64,000 bases of DNA from NCBI RefSeq assembly GCF_901686465.1, contig NZ_LR594487.1, positions 2,741,773-2,805,772 on the forward strand, given 5' to 3'. A program made the translations under genes and the position numbers. The notes under the pieces were generated by a model, which saw only the letters and a program-made list of their open reading frames with translations, was not told where the DNA came from and did no database searches. Position 1 is the stretch's first letter; each line of letters starts with the position of its first letter. The DNA comes from Halorubrum sp. DM2 (GTDB lineage Archaea; Halobacteriota; Halobacteria; Halobacteriales; Haloferacaceae). This document shows positions 54,044 to 62,120 of the stretch, piece after piece.

Positions 54044-54738
54044 GCGATCTTCCACTCCGTCGCCGCCGCCGTCCCGCCGAGCCGCCGGGCGAGGTCGTCG
54101 TACGCCTCCCGGACCGCCGGGTCAGAGAGCGGAGCGCCCCCGCCGTCCGGTATCTCGCCGAGGACGGGGCAGCCGAGCAGCGTCGCCACCTCCTCCGGGA
54201 CGCTCGTCTCGCCGATCGCGACCGCGCCGAGCGGCGGGCAGTCGAGACGCCGCGCTATCGCCGCCGTCTTCGCGGCGTCGCGGAGCGCGGCGCGCCGGAG
54301 CGGCGTCGCGATGAGCGAACGGTCCGCCGCCCGCAGGGGCGCGGCCACGTCGGGCGACGCGCCGGCCGGACAGTCGAGCAACACCGGCGCGGAACCGGGC
54401 GTCGCGCCGTCCAACGCGTCGAACGTCGCGTTCGCGTCGACGGACCGCGGAGCCTCCGGGGCCGCGAGGACCGTCGGCCCGGAGCGGTCGGGACGCACCA
54501 GGTCGGTCCCGCGAGCGGCGTCGAGGACCGTCCGCGCGTCTCTGTCGACCGCTCCCGATTCCGGTCCGGCCACCATGGAGTCGACCGCGGTCTCCGCGGC
54601 CAGCCGCGCGAGGTTCGGCAGGTCCCAGTCGGCGTCGGCCGCGACCACCGGAGCGCCGCGCCGCGAGAGCGCGCGGGCGAGCCCGAGGGTAGTCGTCGTC
54701 TTTCCGCTTCCGCCCTTGCCGCCGGCGACGGCTATCAC
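54040..54738 (-). CDS. MinD/ParA-like ATPase
   Basis: 232 residues from GTG 54738. Deviant Walker A GGKGGSGKTTTTLGLARALS at residues 6-25, then VVAADADWDLPNLARLA and VLLDCPAGASPDVAAPLRAA (Walker B), TPLRRAALRDAAKTAAIARR, typical of MinD-type ATPases that sit on membranes or locate cargo. Shorter than MinD and without the amphipathic C-terminal helix of canonical MinD. A TATA-like CCTTATATCC lies 21-30 bases upstream, giving a leaderless start. Its stop overlaps the HTR-like start. Confidence 0.88.
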   Translation of the reverse strand: MIAVAGGKGGSGKTTTTLGLARALSRRGAPVVAADADWDLPNLARLAAETAVDSMVAGPESGAVDRDARTVLDAARGTDLVRPDRSGPTVLAAPEAPRSVDANATFDALDGATPGSAPVLLDCPAGASPDVAAPLRAADRSLIATPLRRAALRDAAKTAAIARRLDCPPLGAVAIGETSVPEEVATLLGCPVLGEIPDGGGAPLSDPAVREAYDDLARRLGGTAAATEWKIA

Positions 54739-54830
54739 GGGGAGGCTGCGTCGCTATCGGATATAAGGTGTCGGGAGAATCGCCGGGCGCGACGGACGTT
54801 CGGTCGCGACGCCGGGCATCGACCCGCCGG

Positions 54831-55205
54831 TCAGTCCTGACAGCAGCCGCCCGCCTCGCCGCCGAAGTCGACCGCGAGCGGCTCCGAGATGGCCTCGTTG
54901 ACGGCTTCGAGCGTGTCTTCGAGCTCGTCTTGCGCGTCGAGGTACTCGCTCATCACGGGCATCGAGTGGAGTTCGTCCTGCGCCTCTTGGACGCGCTGAA
55001 GTCCCTCGTTCGTCGCCTGTCCGGACTGCCGCGCCTGCATGAACTCGGCGCGAAGCTGCTCGAACTCGTCGATCCGGCTCTGGACTTCCTCGTCGCGCTG
55101 GACCGCAGCTCTCGCCTCTTCGAACCGCTCGTACTCCGGGGTTTCGGCGATCCGTTCGCCGAGCTCTCGGCCGAGGTCCTCGATGGAGACCTGTTCGACG
55201 CTCAT
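54831..55205 (-). CDS. YlbF/YmcA family protein
   Basis: 124 residues, all helical. DLGRELGERIAETPEYERFE, ARAAVQRDEEVQSRIDEFEQ and the long coiled helix are the YlbF/YmcA domain, which in Bacillus forms part of an RNA-processing control complex. C-terminus ends GGCCQD, with a Cys pair like the YmcA/YlbF Fe-S tails. Archaeal role unknown. First or second gene of a minus-strand run hydrolase-YlbF-MinD-HTR. Confidence 0.85.
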   Translation of the reverse strand: MSVEQVSIEDLGRELGERIAETPEYERFEEARAAVQRDEEVQSRIDEFEQLRAEFMQARQSGQATNEGLQRVQEAQDELHSMPVMSEYLDAQDELEDTLEAVNEAISEPLAVDFGGEAGGCCQD

Positions 55206-55274
55206 ACCCGAACGTCGTGACCGAGCCGTTTGAACCTGCCGGAGCCGGGGGTCAGGGTCGGCTTTCGGCGTCCG

Positions 55275-55931
55275 CTACACCTGTGATTCGACGAACTCGA
55301 CGACCGCCTCCAGCTCCTGCGGGCCGATGCCGTGCCCGCCCGGGAAGCTCCCGTGGGTGACGGCGGCGTCGACGGCCTCCAGTCGCTCGACGGCGGCGTT
55401 CGTCCGCTCGTCGGGGATCACGCGGTCGCCCGCGCCAGCGCCGACGAAGACGGGCTTGCCCTCGATCCCGTCCGGGTCGAGGTCGGCGTGCGACTCCGGG
55501 AGGTAGCCGTGGAGCGCGACGACCCACGCGTAGCGGTCCGGGTCCTCCAAGAGGAGCGAGAGGCTCGTGATCGCGCCCTGACTGAACCCGAGCAGGCCGA
55601 GCCGGTCGGCGTCAAGTCCGTAGGCGTCGACCGCCCCCTCGACGCTCTCGACGATCAGGTCGAGGCTCCGCCGGAAGTCGGTGGCGTCGGGCTGGCTCGA
55701 TTCCAGTCCGCCGGCCGAGAGGTCGAGTTCGTACCAGGTGTACCCGCCCTGAAGCGGATCGGGCGCACGGAGGCTGATCACGTGGAGTTCGTCCGGGAGT
55801 TCGGCGGCGACCGGGAGCAGGTCCTCCTCGTCGGCCCCGCGGCCGTGGAGGACGAAGACGGCGGGTGCCGGCTCGCCGTCCGTGCCGTCGTCGGGCGCGA
55901 CGTGAACGTGTTCGAGCGGAACGTCTGTCAT
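55275..55931 (-). CDS. Alpha/beta hydrolase, phospholipase/carboxylesterase family
   Basis: 218 residues. PAVFVLHGRGADEEDLLPVA holds the oxyanion HGRG; the nucleophile Ser is in LLGFSQGAITSLSLLL (about residue 117); the Asp and His follow in GAGDRVIPDERTNAAVE and THGSFPGGHGIGPQELEAVV. Cytoplasmic carboxylesterase of unknown substrate. No signal peptide. Length typical of the family. Confidence 0.9.
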   Translation of the reverse strand: MTDVPLEHVHVAPDDGTDGEPAPAVFVLHGRGADEEDLLPVAAELPDELHVISLRAPDPLQGGYTWYELDLSAGGLESSQPDATDFRRSLDLIVESVEGAVDAYGLDADRLGLLGFSQGAITSLSLLLEDPDRYAWVVALHGYLPESHADLDPDGIEGKPVFVGAGAGDRVIPDERTNAAVERLEAVDAAVTHGSFPGGHGIGPQELEAVVEFVESQV

Positions 55932-56020
55932 CGCCTGAGGGTTGACAGGGGCAGCCGTTAGGTCCGTCGGCCGCGGCAGCGCGTCGGTTCGGGCGGACCA
56001 GTCCGGCTTTCGGGGTGTGA

Positions 56021-56027
56021 TTTATAC
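56021..56027 (+). promoter_or_regulatory. TATA box of the exported protein gene
   Basis: TTTATAC, 24-30 bases before ATG 56051. Confidence 0.55.
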
Positions 56028-56050
56028 GGTGTCCCCCTCACGGGCCGCAT

Positions 56051-56752
56051 ATGGGTCCTCGCAGCCTCTCCGTACTGGTAGCGCTGTTCCTCTGTGTGAC
56101 CGCGGTGGTCGCCGTGGCACCGGTCGACGCGCGCGCACCCCCGACGCCCGTCTGCGGCGTCTGCGAACTCGACCGCACGACCGCGGACGGAACGTCCGTG
56201 GTCGCCGGCGGGAGTTCGCTGACCGTCACCGTTCACGGGAACGGGTCGACGACGTGGGACGCGCGGGTCGACCTCGCGGCCGGCGGCGACGCGCTCGCGG
56301 CCAACGAGTCGCTCCGTCGCACGGTCGTCTCTGACGCCGTCGGGAACGGGATCGCGGAACCGAGAGATGTCGACGCTCGGATCGACGGGGACGCGCTGGC
56401 GGTCACGTACCGCGATCCGAACGCCACGGAACGCCACTTCGGCGTCGTGACCTTCACGCCGTTGACGCCCGCCGCCCCGCGGAACCCCATCGCGATCGGC
56501 GGCGAGGGGTCGCGGTACCTCGCCGCCGACCGGCTCACCGTCCGCGGCGAGTCCGACTGGGCGGTCCGCGGCGACGCGCCCGCGGAAGGTCCCGACGGGG
56601 GGCTGGTCTGGACGCCCGAGGCGGTCGAACGCGGGAGCACGGACCGCGTTCGCCTCGACGTCGAGCGGGATCCGGTCGCGGTCGCGGACGACGCGCCGCT
56701 CCCCGGCCTGCGGGCGTGGATCGCCCGACTGCTCACCGACGACAGCCTCTGA
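56051..56752 (+). CDS. Exported protein of unknown function
   Basis: 233 residues. A Sec-type signal, MGPRSLSVLVALFLCVTAVV then AVAPVDARA, ends near residue 29. The mature protein is Thr/Asp-rich with two Cys (PVCGVCELD), and looks like a beta-rich surface domain: SSLTVTVHGNGSTTWDARVD, VVTFTPLTPAAPRN. No membrane anchor at the C-terminus. I do not recognise the family. Confidence 0.72.
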   Translation: MGPRSLSVLVALFLCVTAVVAVAPVDARAPPTPVCGVCELDRTTADGTSVVAGGSSLTVTVHGNGSTTWDARVDLAAGGDALAANESLRRTVVSDAVGNGIAEPRDVDARIDGDALAVTYRDPNATERHFGVVTFTPLTPAAPRNPIAIGGEGSRYLAADRLTVRGESDWAVRGDAPAEGPDGGLVWTPEAVERGSTDRVRLDVERDPVAVADDAPLPGLRAWIARLLTDDSL

Positions 56753-56867
56753 CAGGCCCGACGCGTCCGGGCGACCGCGCCGAACGGACCCGACGATCAC
56801 GAACGTCGGGGACGAAACTCGGGGTCGAACGCGCCGTTTAACCGTCCTGCCGCACAATTCGGTCGAC

Positions 56868-57911
56868 ATGAGCGGCTCCACGGAGGGCGACCTGACGAAG
56901 ACGGGGATGGCCCTGAAACACGACCGCGAGTGGGACTACGAACTCGACCGGATCTTAGAGGCCATCGAAGAACGGGACGCCACGAAGGTCGGGCTCCAGT
57001 TCCCCGAGGGACTCAAGCGCCGCGGGCCGAAGGTCGCCGACGACCTCCGCGAGGTCGCGCCCGACGACGTGACGTTCATGCTCTCCGGGCAGCCCTGCTA
57101 CGGTGCCTGCGACCTCGACACGTACCTGATGCGGCGGACGGACGTGTTCGTCCACTTCGGCCACACGCCGATGAAGGAGTCCGACAGCATCGTCTACGTC
57201 CCGCTGTTCTCGAACGTCGACCCCTTCCCGATCATGGAGGACGCGCTGGCGGAGGAGCTGTCGCCGCCGGAGGAGGACGCCGACGTGGGCCTCGTCACGA
57301 CGGCCCAGCACATGAACCGGTTCGAGGAGATGACCGACTGGCTCGAAGAGCGCGGCTACGAAGTCCATACCCGCCGAGGCGACGACCGCCTCACCAAGGA
57401 GGGACAGGTGCTCGGCTGTAACTACGCCTCCGCGGACATCGACGCCGACCAAGTGCTGTACGTCGGCGGCGGGAAGTTCCACCCGGTCGGACTTGCGATG
57501 GAACACCCCGACAAGCGGGTCGTCATCGCCGACCCGGTCAACAACGCGGTATCGGTCGCGGAACACGACCAGTTCCTCAAGCAGCGCTACGCCGCGGTCC
57601 ACAAGGCGATGGACGCCGAGAAGTGGGGCGTCATCTTCTGTACGAAGATCGGGCAGGGCCGGTGGGAGAAGGCCCAAGAGATCGTCGACAACAACGAGAA
57701 CGCCTACCTGATCACGATGGACGAGGTGACGCCGGACCGCCTGCGGAACTTCGACATGGACGCGTTCGTCAACACCGGCTGCCCGCGGATCACCACCGAC
57801 GACGGCCCGCGCTTCCACAAGCCCATGCTGACGCCGGGCGAGTACGAGGCCGCGATCGGCGAGAAGCCGCTCGACTCGATCGAGTTCGACACGTTCCACG
57901 ATACCTGGTAA
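56868..57911 (+). CDS. dph2: Diphthamide biosynthesis enzyme Dph2
   Basis: 347 residues. Transfers the 3-amino-3-carboxypropyl group of SAM to the EF2 histidine using a [4Fe-4S] cluster. Three Cys: LSGQPCYGACDLDTYLM, LGCNYASADIDADQVL, and NTGCPRITTDDGPRFHK. These match archaeal Dph2. Also GLQFPEGLKRRGPKVADDL at the N-terminus. The AT-poor leader does not clearly show a promoter. The MetE-like gene follows 81 bases later. Confidence 0.95.
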   Translation: MSGSTEGDLTKTGMALKHDREWDYELDRILEAIEERDATKVGLQFPEGLKRRGPKVADDLREVAPDDVTFMLSGQPCYGACDLDTYLMRRTDVFVHFGHTPMKESDSIVYVPLFSNVDPFPIMEDALAEELSPPEEDADVGLVTTAQHMNRFEEMTDWLEERGYEVHTRRGDDRLTKEGQVLGCNYASADIDADQVLYVGGGKFHPVGLAMEHPDKRVVIADPVNNAVSVAEHDQFLKQRYAAVHKAMDAEKWGVIFCTKIGQGRWEKAQEIVDNNENAYLITMDEVTPDRLRNFDMDAFVNTGCPRITTDDGPRFHKPMLTPGEYEAAIGEKPLDSIEFDTFHDTW

Positions 57912-57961
57912 CGCCTTCGGCGTTCCCTTCGTCATCGGCCGCTTCTGCCAGATCCTCGGCG

Positions 57962-57967
57962 TTTTAG
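57962..57967 (+). promoter_or_regulatory. TATA-like box of the MetE-like gene
   Basis: TTTTAG, 26-31 bases before ATG 57993. Confidence 0.45.
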
Positions 57968-57992
57968 TTCTCCCGACGAGACGTGTGTCATA

Positions 57993-59144
57993 ATGGCGAA
58001 CGACGCACACATCGGGACGACGCACATCGGAAGCCTGCCGCGACCGCCGGCGCTGCTCGACCTGCTCACGAAGCGGCAGGACGGGGAGGACGTGGACGGC
58101 GACGAGTGGGACGCGACCGTCGCGGAGGCGACTCGCGACGTCGTCGACCGACAGGTCGAGACCGGGCTGGACTCGATCAACAACGGCGAGCAGTCCCGCG
58201 TCTCGTTCAACTGGTACGTCGCCGACCGGCTCAGCGGCATCGGCGGCACGCAGGAGACGGAGCTGTGGGCGGATCTCCAGGAGTTCCCCTCATATGCCGA
58301 GGAGACGTTCAAGACCGACGTGATCGACCTCTCCGAACACCCGGTCGTCGACGGGCCGATCGAGTACACCGGCCGCGAGGAGGCCGAGGCGGAGGTCGAC
58401 GGACTCCTCGACGCGCTGGAGGCCGCCGACCGCGACGCCGACGACGCGTTCATGACCGCGGCGTCGCCGAGCGTCGTCACCGCGACGCACGTCGACGAGC
58501 ACTACGGCGACTACGAGGAGTACCTCTTCGCGGTGGCGGAGGCGATGAAGACCGAGTACGAACTCGTCGCGGACGCCGGACTCACCCTCCAGATCGACGC
58601 CCCCGAACTGCTCACCGTCGGCCACACCGCGGCGTACGCCGACGAGCCGCTGGAGGCGGCGAAGGACGCGACGCGGCTCCACGTCGAGGCGCTCAACGAG
58701 GCGCTCGCGAACGTCCCCGCCGAGCAGGTTCGGCTCCACACCTGCTGGGGGAGCTACGAGGGGCCCCACCACCTCGACACCGACCTCGCCGAGATGCTGC
58801 CGCTGATCTACGAGGCCGACATCACCGGGCTCAGCGTCGAGCAGGCGAACCCGCGCCACCAACACGAGTACCGCGCCTTCGGCGAACACCCCGTCCCGGA
58901 CGGCTGGACGCTCGTCCCGGGCGTCGTCGACGTGAAGACGAACATCATCGACCACCCGGAGACGATCGCCGACCGCTTGGAGCGCGTCGCCGACGCGGTC
59001 GGCGACGGGACTCCCCTCGTCGCCGCGCCCGACTGCGGGTTCGGCACGCAGGCGGGGCTCGGCATGGTCGACCCCGAGATCGCGTGGGCAAAGCTCGCGG
59101 CGCTCGTCGAGGGCGCGGAGATCGCCGGCGAGCGGCTCGCCTGA
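57993..59144 (+). CDS. Methionine synthase II (cobalamin-independent, MetE-like) family protein
   Basis: 383 residues, one MetE-type TIM barrel. N-terminal THIGSLPRPPALLDLLTKR and GLDSINNGEQSRVSFNWYVA, then LQIDAPELLTVGHTAA and RLHTCWGSYEGPHHLDTDL with the Zn ligands His and Cys, then VAAPDCGFGTQAGLGM with the last Cys. Shorter than full MetE, lacking the N-terminal half. It may use methylcobalamin or a folate derivative, or act on another thiol; substrate not readable. Standard in archaea. Confidence 0.87.
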   Translation: MANDAHIGTTHIGSLPRPPALLDLLTKRQDGEDVDGDEWDATVAEATRDVVDRQVETGLDSINNGEQSRVSFNWYVADRLSGIGGTQETELWADLQEFPSYAEETFKTDVIDLSEHPVVDGPIEYTGREEAEAEVDGLLDALEAADRDADDAFMTAASPSVVTATHVDEHYGDYEEYLFAVAEAMKTEYELVADAGLTLQIDAPELLTVGHTAAYADEPLEAAKDATRLHVEALNEALANVPAEQVRLHTCWGSYEGPHHLDTDLAEMLPLIYEADITGLSVEQANPRHQHEYRAFGEHPVPDGWTLVPGVVDVKTNIIDHPETIADRLERVADAVGDGTPLVAAPDCGFGTQAGLGMVDPEIAWAKLAALVEGAEIAGERLA

Positions 59145-59161
59145 CGGGTCCGCGAATAGCG

Positions 59162-59614
59162 TTATCGGTCGGCTCCGACCGCGTCCTCGACGTACTCTAC
59201 CGCCGCCGCCGGCGAGTCGACGGCCTCGACGCCGTCGATCTCATGGGTGTCTATCCCCGCCACCCGCCGTCCCTGTGCGAGCGCGAGCCCGATCTCAGAG
59301 AGCGTCCCGCTCGCCCCGTCGACGGCGACCGCGGCGTCGCCGTTCATCACGACCAAGGCGTTGCGCGCGTGGCCGAGTCCCGTCGCGATCGGCGTCGTGA
59401 CGTGCGGATTGGCGTCGCCCCGTTTCTCCGTCGGGAGGATCCCGATCGTCTCGCCGTCCGCCTCCCGCGCGCCGCGACAGGCCGCCTCCATGACGCCGCC
59501 GAGACCGCCGCAGACGACGGTGTGGCCCCGCTCCGCGAGTCGCTTCCCGAGTTCCTCCGCGACCGCCGCGGTCTCGGGACCGATCGAACTCCCGCCGATG
59601 ACGCTCACGCGCAT
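59162..59614 (-). CDS. TIGR00725/LOG-like Rossmann protein
   Basis: 150 residues from MRVSVIGG. Features: VSVIGGSSIGPETAAVAEEL, HTVVCGGLGGVMEAACRGAR and MNGDAAVAVDGASGTLSEIG, where the GGxGGxMEA and GxxGTxxE pattern matches lysine decarboxylase-like/LOG proteins (cytokinin-activating phosphoribohydrolases in plants). The real substrate in archaea is unknown. Start chosen at MRV rather than four codons upstream. Confidence 0.87.
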   Translation of the reverse strand: MRVSVIGGSSIGPETAAVAEELGKRLAERGHTVVCGGLGGVMEAACRGAREADGETIGILPTEKRGDANPHVTTPIATGLGHARNALVVMNGDAAVAVDGASGTLSEIGLALAQGRRVAGIDTHEIDGVEAVDSPAAAVEYVEDAVGADR

Positions 59615-59757
59615 GAGCGGCCCCACGAGTCGGCGGCCGGTAAACCGTCCGGATCCGACGTTCGCCCGCTATAACTCCCCTCGTCACCGTTCTCGCCGGT
59701 TCTCGACGCCGAGAACCCCACTGAAACGCTTATCCCTCCCCGCCGTGAACGGGAGTT

Positions 59758-60414
59758 ATGACGTACGATACCGTCGTGTTCGACAACGACGGTGTCCTCG
59801 TGGGCCGCACGCGCTTCGACGTGCTCCGGGACGCGACCCGGAACGCGTTCGAGGAGTGCGGCGTCGAGGAGCCCGATCCGGACGACGTAGAGCAGATGAC
59901 CATCGGTGCGACCCCCGGCAGCGTCGGCACCGTCTGTCAGACGTACGACCTCGATCCGGGGTCGTTCTGGCGAACGCGCGACGACGTGGTGTCGCGGGCC
60001 CAACAGCAGGAGGCCCGCGAGGGACGCAAGACCCCGTACGACGACCTCGACGAGCTTCAGGACCTCGACGTCGAGATGGGGATCGTCTCCTCGAACCAGC
60101 AGGCGACCGTCGACTTCCTCGTCGACCACTTCGACGGGTTCGAGCGGATGGGAGCCGCGTACGGCCGCGAGCCGACGATCCACTCGCTCCAGCTCCGCAA
60201 GCCGAACCCCCACTACATCGAGCAGGCGCTCGGCGACCTCGACGCGGGCAACGCGCTGTTCGTCGGCGACAACGAGTCCGACGTCCGCGCGGCCGAGAAC
60301 GCCGGCATCGACTCGGCGTTTATCCGCCGCCCCCACCGCCGCGACTGGGAGCTGAACGTCTGGCCGACTTGGGAGATCGAGAACCTCTCCGACCTCCACG
60401 ACATAGTGGAGTGA
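59758..60414 (+). CDS. HAD family hydrolase
   Basis: 218 residues. Motif I VVFDNDGVLVGRTRFDVLRD has Asp-Asn-Asp, i.e. the second Asp two positions on. Motif II SSNQQATVDFL, motif III Lys in QLRKPNPHYIEQAL, motif IV VGDNESDVRAAENAG. The cap helical region is about 15-90. Phosphatase of unknown substrate. TATA-like CTTATCC 23-29 bases before ATG 59758. The gene ends just before the transposon. Confidence 0.9.
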   Translation: MTYDTVVFDNDGVLVGRTRFDVLRDATRNAFEECGVEEPDPDDVEQMTIGATPGSVGTVCQTYDLDPGSFWRTRDDVVSRAQQQEAREGRKTPYDDLDELQDLDVEMGIVSSNQQATVDFLVDHFDGFERMGAAYGREPTIHSLQLRKPNPHYIEQALGDLDAGNALFVGDNESDVRAAENAGIDSAFIRRPHRRDWELNVWPTWEIENLSDLHDIVE

Positions 60415-60499
60415 GCGGGGCGGTCCGCCCGTCGGAGCCGCGGTCGCGTAGCCGCGCGACTCCGCGACGCTCGGTCGCCGCGCCGATGAAGCGTGTGAA

Positions 60500-60700
60500 C
60501 TACCCCACCCTACTCGCTCACGGCTGACGCGGTTCGCTCCTTGAGGGTGGGGCTTCCTGTTTCCACGACGCGCTTTGCAGATACAGGTGTATCCGCAGGG
60601 AGCGCAGTCTCCACAGGCGGTGATTCGGAGTGTCCCACTCCTACTTCTTCGAGACCGCGAGAAAGGATGTTCCACGCCGCGTTCGCGTCTCTGTCCGCTT
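60500..60700 (-). ncRNA. Likely TnpB guide RNA (omega-RNA/sotRNA) overlapping the tnpB 3' end
   Basis: The tnpB stop (60510-60512) lies within the right-end hairpin CCCCACCCT (60503-60511) / AGGGTGGGG (60544-60552). In TnpB systems the scaffold derives from this end, and the guide is the flanking sequence, here starting near 60502 and running down in coordinate (TAGTTCACACGCTTC). Sense overlapping RNAs of this kind have been reported for IS1341-type genes in Halobacterium. Limits are inferred. Confidence 0.45.
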
Positions 60701-61739
60701 CAAACCCACACGACGGACACGAGTGTTCGCGTACCCACAGCGGTTTGTCCGTTTCCGTTCCGCACGACGCACACTCTTTGGTCGTGCCTCGGGGGTCTAC
60801 GGTAATGAAGTGCGTGCCTTCGCGTTCGCACTTGTATTCGAGCATTCGCAGGAACGTTCCCCACGAGGCCCCGGCTCGATTCCGAGAGTTGCCCGGTAGT
60901 TCGACTAATCCCTTCGCATCCAAATCCTCAACGGCCACAAGGTCGTACTCACGGGCGTAGTAGTTCGATAATTTGTGGAGGAAGTCTCGGCGCTTCCGTT
61001 TCAGGTCGGCGTAACGTTGGGCAACCGTCTTACGTTGTTCTTCCCAGTTGTTCGAGCCGTGTTCCTTCCGAGAGAGTTCACGTTGGGCATGTTCCAATCG
61101 TTCGCGCTCGTCGGAGAAATTTGGTGACTCGACAGCGGTTCCGTCCGTATCATGTACGTACTTCAGGATGCCAACGTCAATTCCGACGATTCGCTCGGGA
61201 TTCTCCGACTTTTCGGGCGTGGCTTCGTCCACGTCGATGCCGAAGGTAGCGATCCACTTGCCCGTAGGCTCTTGTTTGACCGTGACCTGTTTGATGGTCG
61301 CGTTCTCGGGAATATCTCGGTGGAGATGGATCGGTATCTCACCGATTTTGCTCAACCACAGGACAGGCCGACCACTCGTATTCTTGAGTTCGAAGCCGGA
61401 CTGATTGTAGGTGAGCGACCGATACTCCCGAGGCGGTTTCCACTTGAGCATCCCTACGGCGCGTCCGTTCTCCTTCTGTGCTTCGAGTGTGGAGAGGTTG
61501 TCGTAGACGCGCTTGACGACCATCTGGAGAACTTTCGAGTGAACGTCGTTCAGGTCGTCCCACCACGATTTGAGGTCGGGGAGCGTTCCCTGTACCTTGT
61601 AGCGGGCTGGAATCTCGTCGGTCTCGTTGAGTTTGTAGAGGACGTGGTTGTAGAGTTGCCTACAAGTATCGACGTGATGTAGAAGCGTCTCGCAGAGGGC
61701 TTCCGGTGGGTCGAGTCGATACTTGTAGTTGTAGTACAT
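60510..61739 (-). CDS. tnpB: RNA-guided nuclease TnpB (IS200/IS605 OrfB)
   Basis: 409 residues. RuvC-type triad intact: Asp188 in ERIVGIDVGILKYVHD, Glu271 in YDLVAVEDLDAKGLV, Asp351 in EADRDANAAWNIL. Zn ribbon C323-x2-C326 and C341-x2-C344 (CASCGTE, CPSCGF). The N-terminus MYYNYKYRLDPPEALCE is a TnpB start. Length equals the well-studied TnpB of ISDra2. Likely an active or recently active RNA-guided endonuclease that helps the element persist. The ATG follows the preceding stop with no gap (TAGATG). Confidence 0.95.
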   Translation of the reverse strand: MYYNYKYRLDPPEALCETLLHHVDTCRQLYNHVLYKLNETDEIPARYKVQGTLPDLKSWWDDLNDVHSKVLQMVVKRVYDNLSTLEAQKENGRAVGMLKWKPPREYRSLTYNQSGFELKNTSGRPVLWLSKIGEIPIHLHRDIPENATIKQVTVKQEPTGKWIATFGIDVDEATPEKSENPERIVGIDVGILKYVHDTDGTAVESPNFSDERERLEHAQRELSRKEHGSNNWEEQRKTVAQRYADLKRKRRDFLHKLSNYYAREYDLVAVEDLDAKGLVELPGNSRNRAGASWGTFLRMLEYKCEREGTHFITVDPRGTTKECASCGTETDKPLWVREHSCPSCGFEADRDANAAWNILSRGLEEVGVGHSESPPVETALPADTPVSAKRVVETGSPTLKERTASAVSE

Positions 61740-61865
61740 CTATGACTCTCGTTGCTCGATAAGTTCGTCCAGTTTCTCTTGGACGAACGAGGAGAGGTTC
61801 AGGTGGTTGTCCTGAATCCACTCCTCTTGGTCGTCGCGGATGGAGATGTTTTTGCGAGTCACCAT
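61740..61865 (-). CDS. 41-residue ribbon-helix-helix protein upstream of TnpB
   Basis: MVTRKNISIRDDQEEWIQDN, then HLNLSSFVQEKLDELIEQRE and a final Ser. The pattern of a beta strand (KNISIRDD), a helix, NLSSF turn and second helix is a CopG-type RHH. Its TAG is directly followed by the tnpB ATG, so it is translated as an operon leader gene and probably represses the promoter. A TATA-like CATATTTG lies about 25-30 bases upstream. Confidence 0.75.
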   Translation of the reverse strand: MVTRKNISIRDDQEEWIQDNHLNLSSFVQEKLDELIEQRES

Positions 61866-61952
61866 AACACACTATACACAAACTACACAAATATGAGTTG
61901 CGATTACGTCGGCCGGTTGTCGCGGAGTGTTTGGAAGACTATGACGGGCGTC

Positions 61953-62003
61953 GTCAGATTCCACAGGAATCTGACTGCCAATCAGAAATCTTCAATTTCT
62001 GAT
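61953..62003. repeat. Two perfect hairpins at the left end of the element
   Basis: GTCAGATTCC-ACA-GGAATCTGAC (61953-61975) and ATCAGAAAT-CTTCA-ATTTCTGAT (61981-62003). Left-end subterminal structures of this kind are what an IS200/605 TnpA would recognise. Confidence 0.6.
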
Positions 62004-62013
62004 GACGCTGTAT

Positions 62014-62072
62014 CCCCTCCCTACTGCGCTACTCGGTCGCTTCGCTCCCTGCGTTGCTCCTTGAGGGAGGGA
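62014..62072 (-). repeat. Solitary right-end/guide-scaffold-like hairpin
   Basis: On the minus strand, CCCTCCCTCAAGGAGC (from 62071) and AGGGAGGG (62015-62022) form a stem. The order CCCTCAAGGAGC...GTAGGG is shared with the tnpB right end (CACCCTCAAGGAGC...GAGTAGGG), with the stem changed from CCCCACCCT to CCCTCCCT on both arms. No coding sequence comes with it. May be the relic of another element or a stand-alone scaffold. Confidence 0.55.
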
Positions 62073-62099
62073 ACTTAGCGCCTGAATACAGTTAAGTTC
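62071..62099. repeat. Inverted repeat between the solitary hairpin and the helicase start
   Basis: GAACTTA (62071-62077) and TAAGTTC (62093-62099), a 7-bp inverted repeat. The TTAAG part lies at the helicase promoter position, so it may mark an element end or an operator. Confidence 0.4.
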
Positions 62100-62120
62100 G
62101 ATGCCGCGTAACTCGCTTTC

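Larger units (their letters stand above)
60500..62010 (-). mobile_element. IS200/IS605-family (IS1341-type) element with TnpB and RHH protein
   Basis: Lower-GC block holding tnpB, a 41-residue ribbon-helix-helix protein and terminal hairpins. The right end is near 60500-60552 with the stem CCCCACCCT/AGGGTGGGG, and the left end somewhere near 61950-62010 with two hairpins. Boundaries are approximate. No tnpA (Y1 transposase) is present, so it is non-autonomous for transposition or moves with an external TnpA. Confidence 0.75.
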
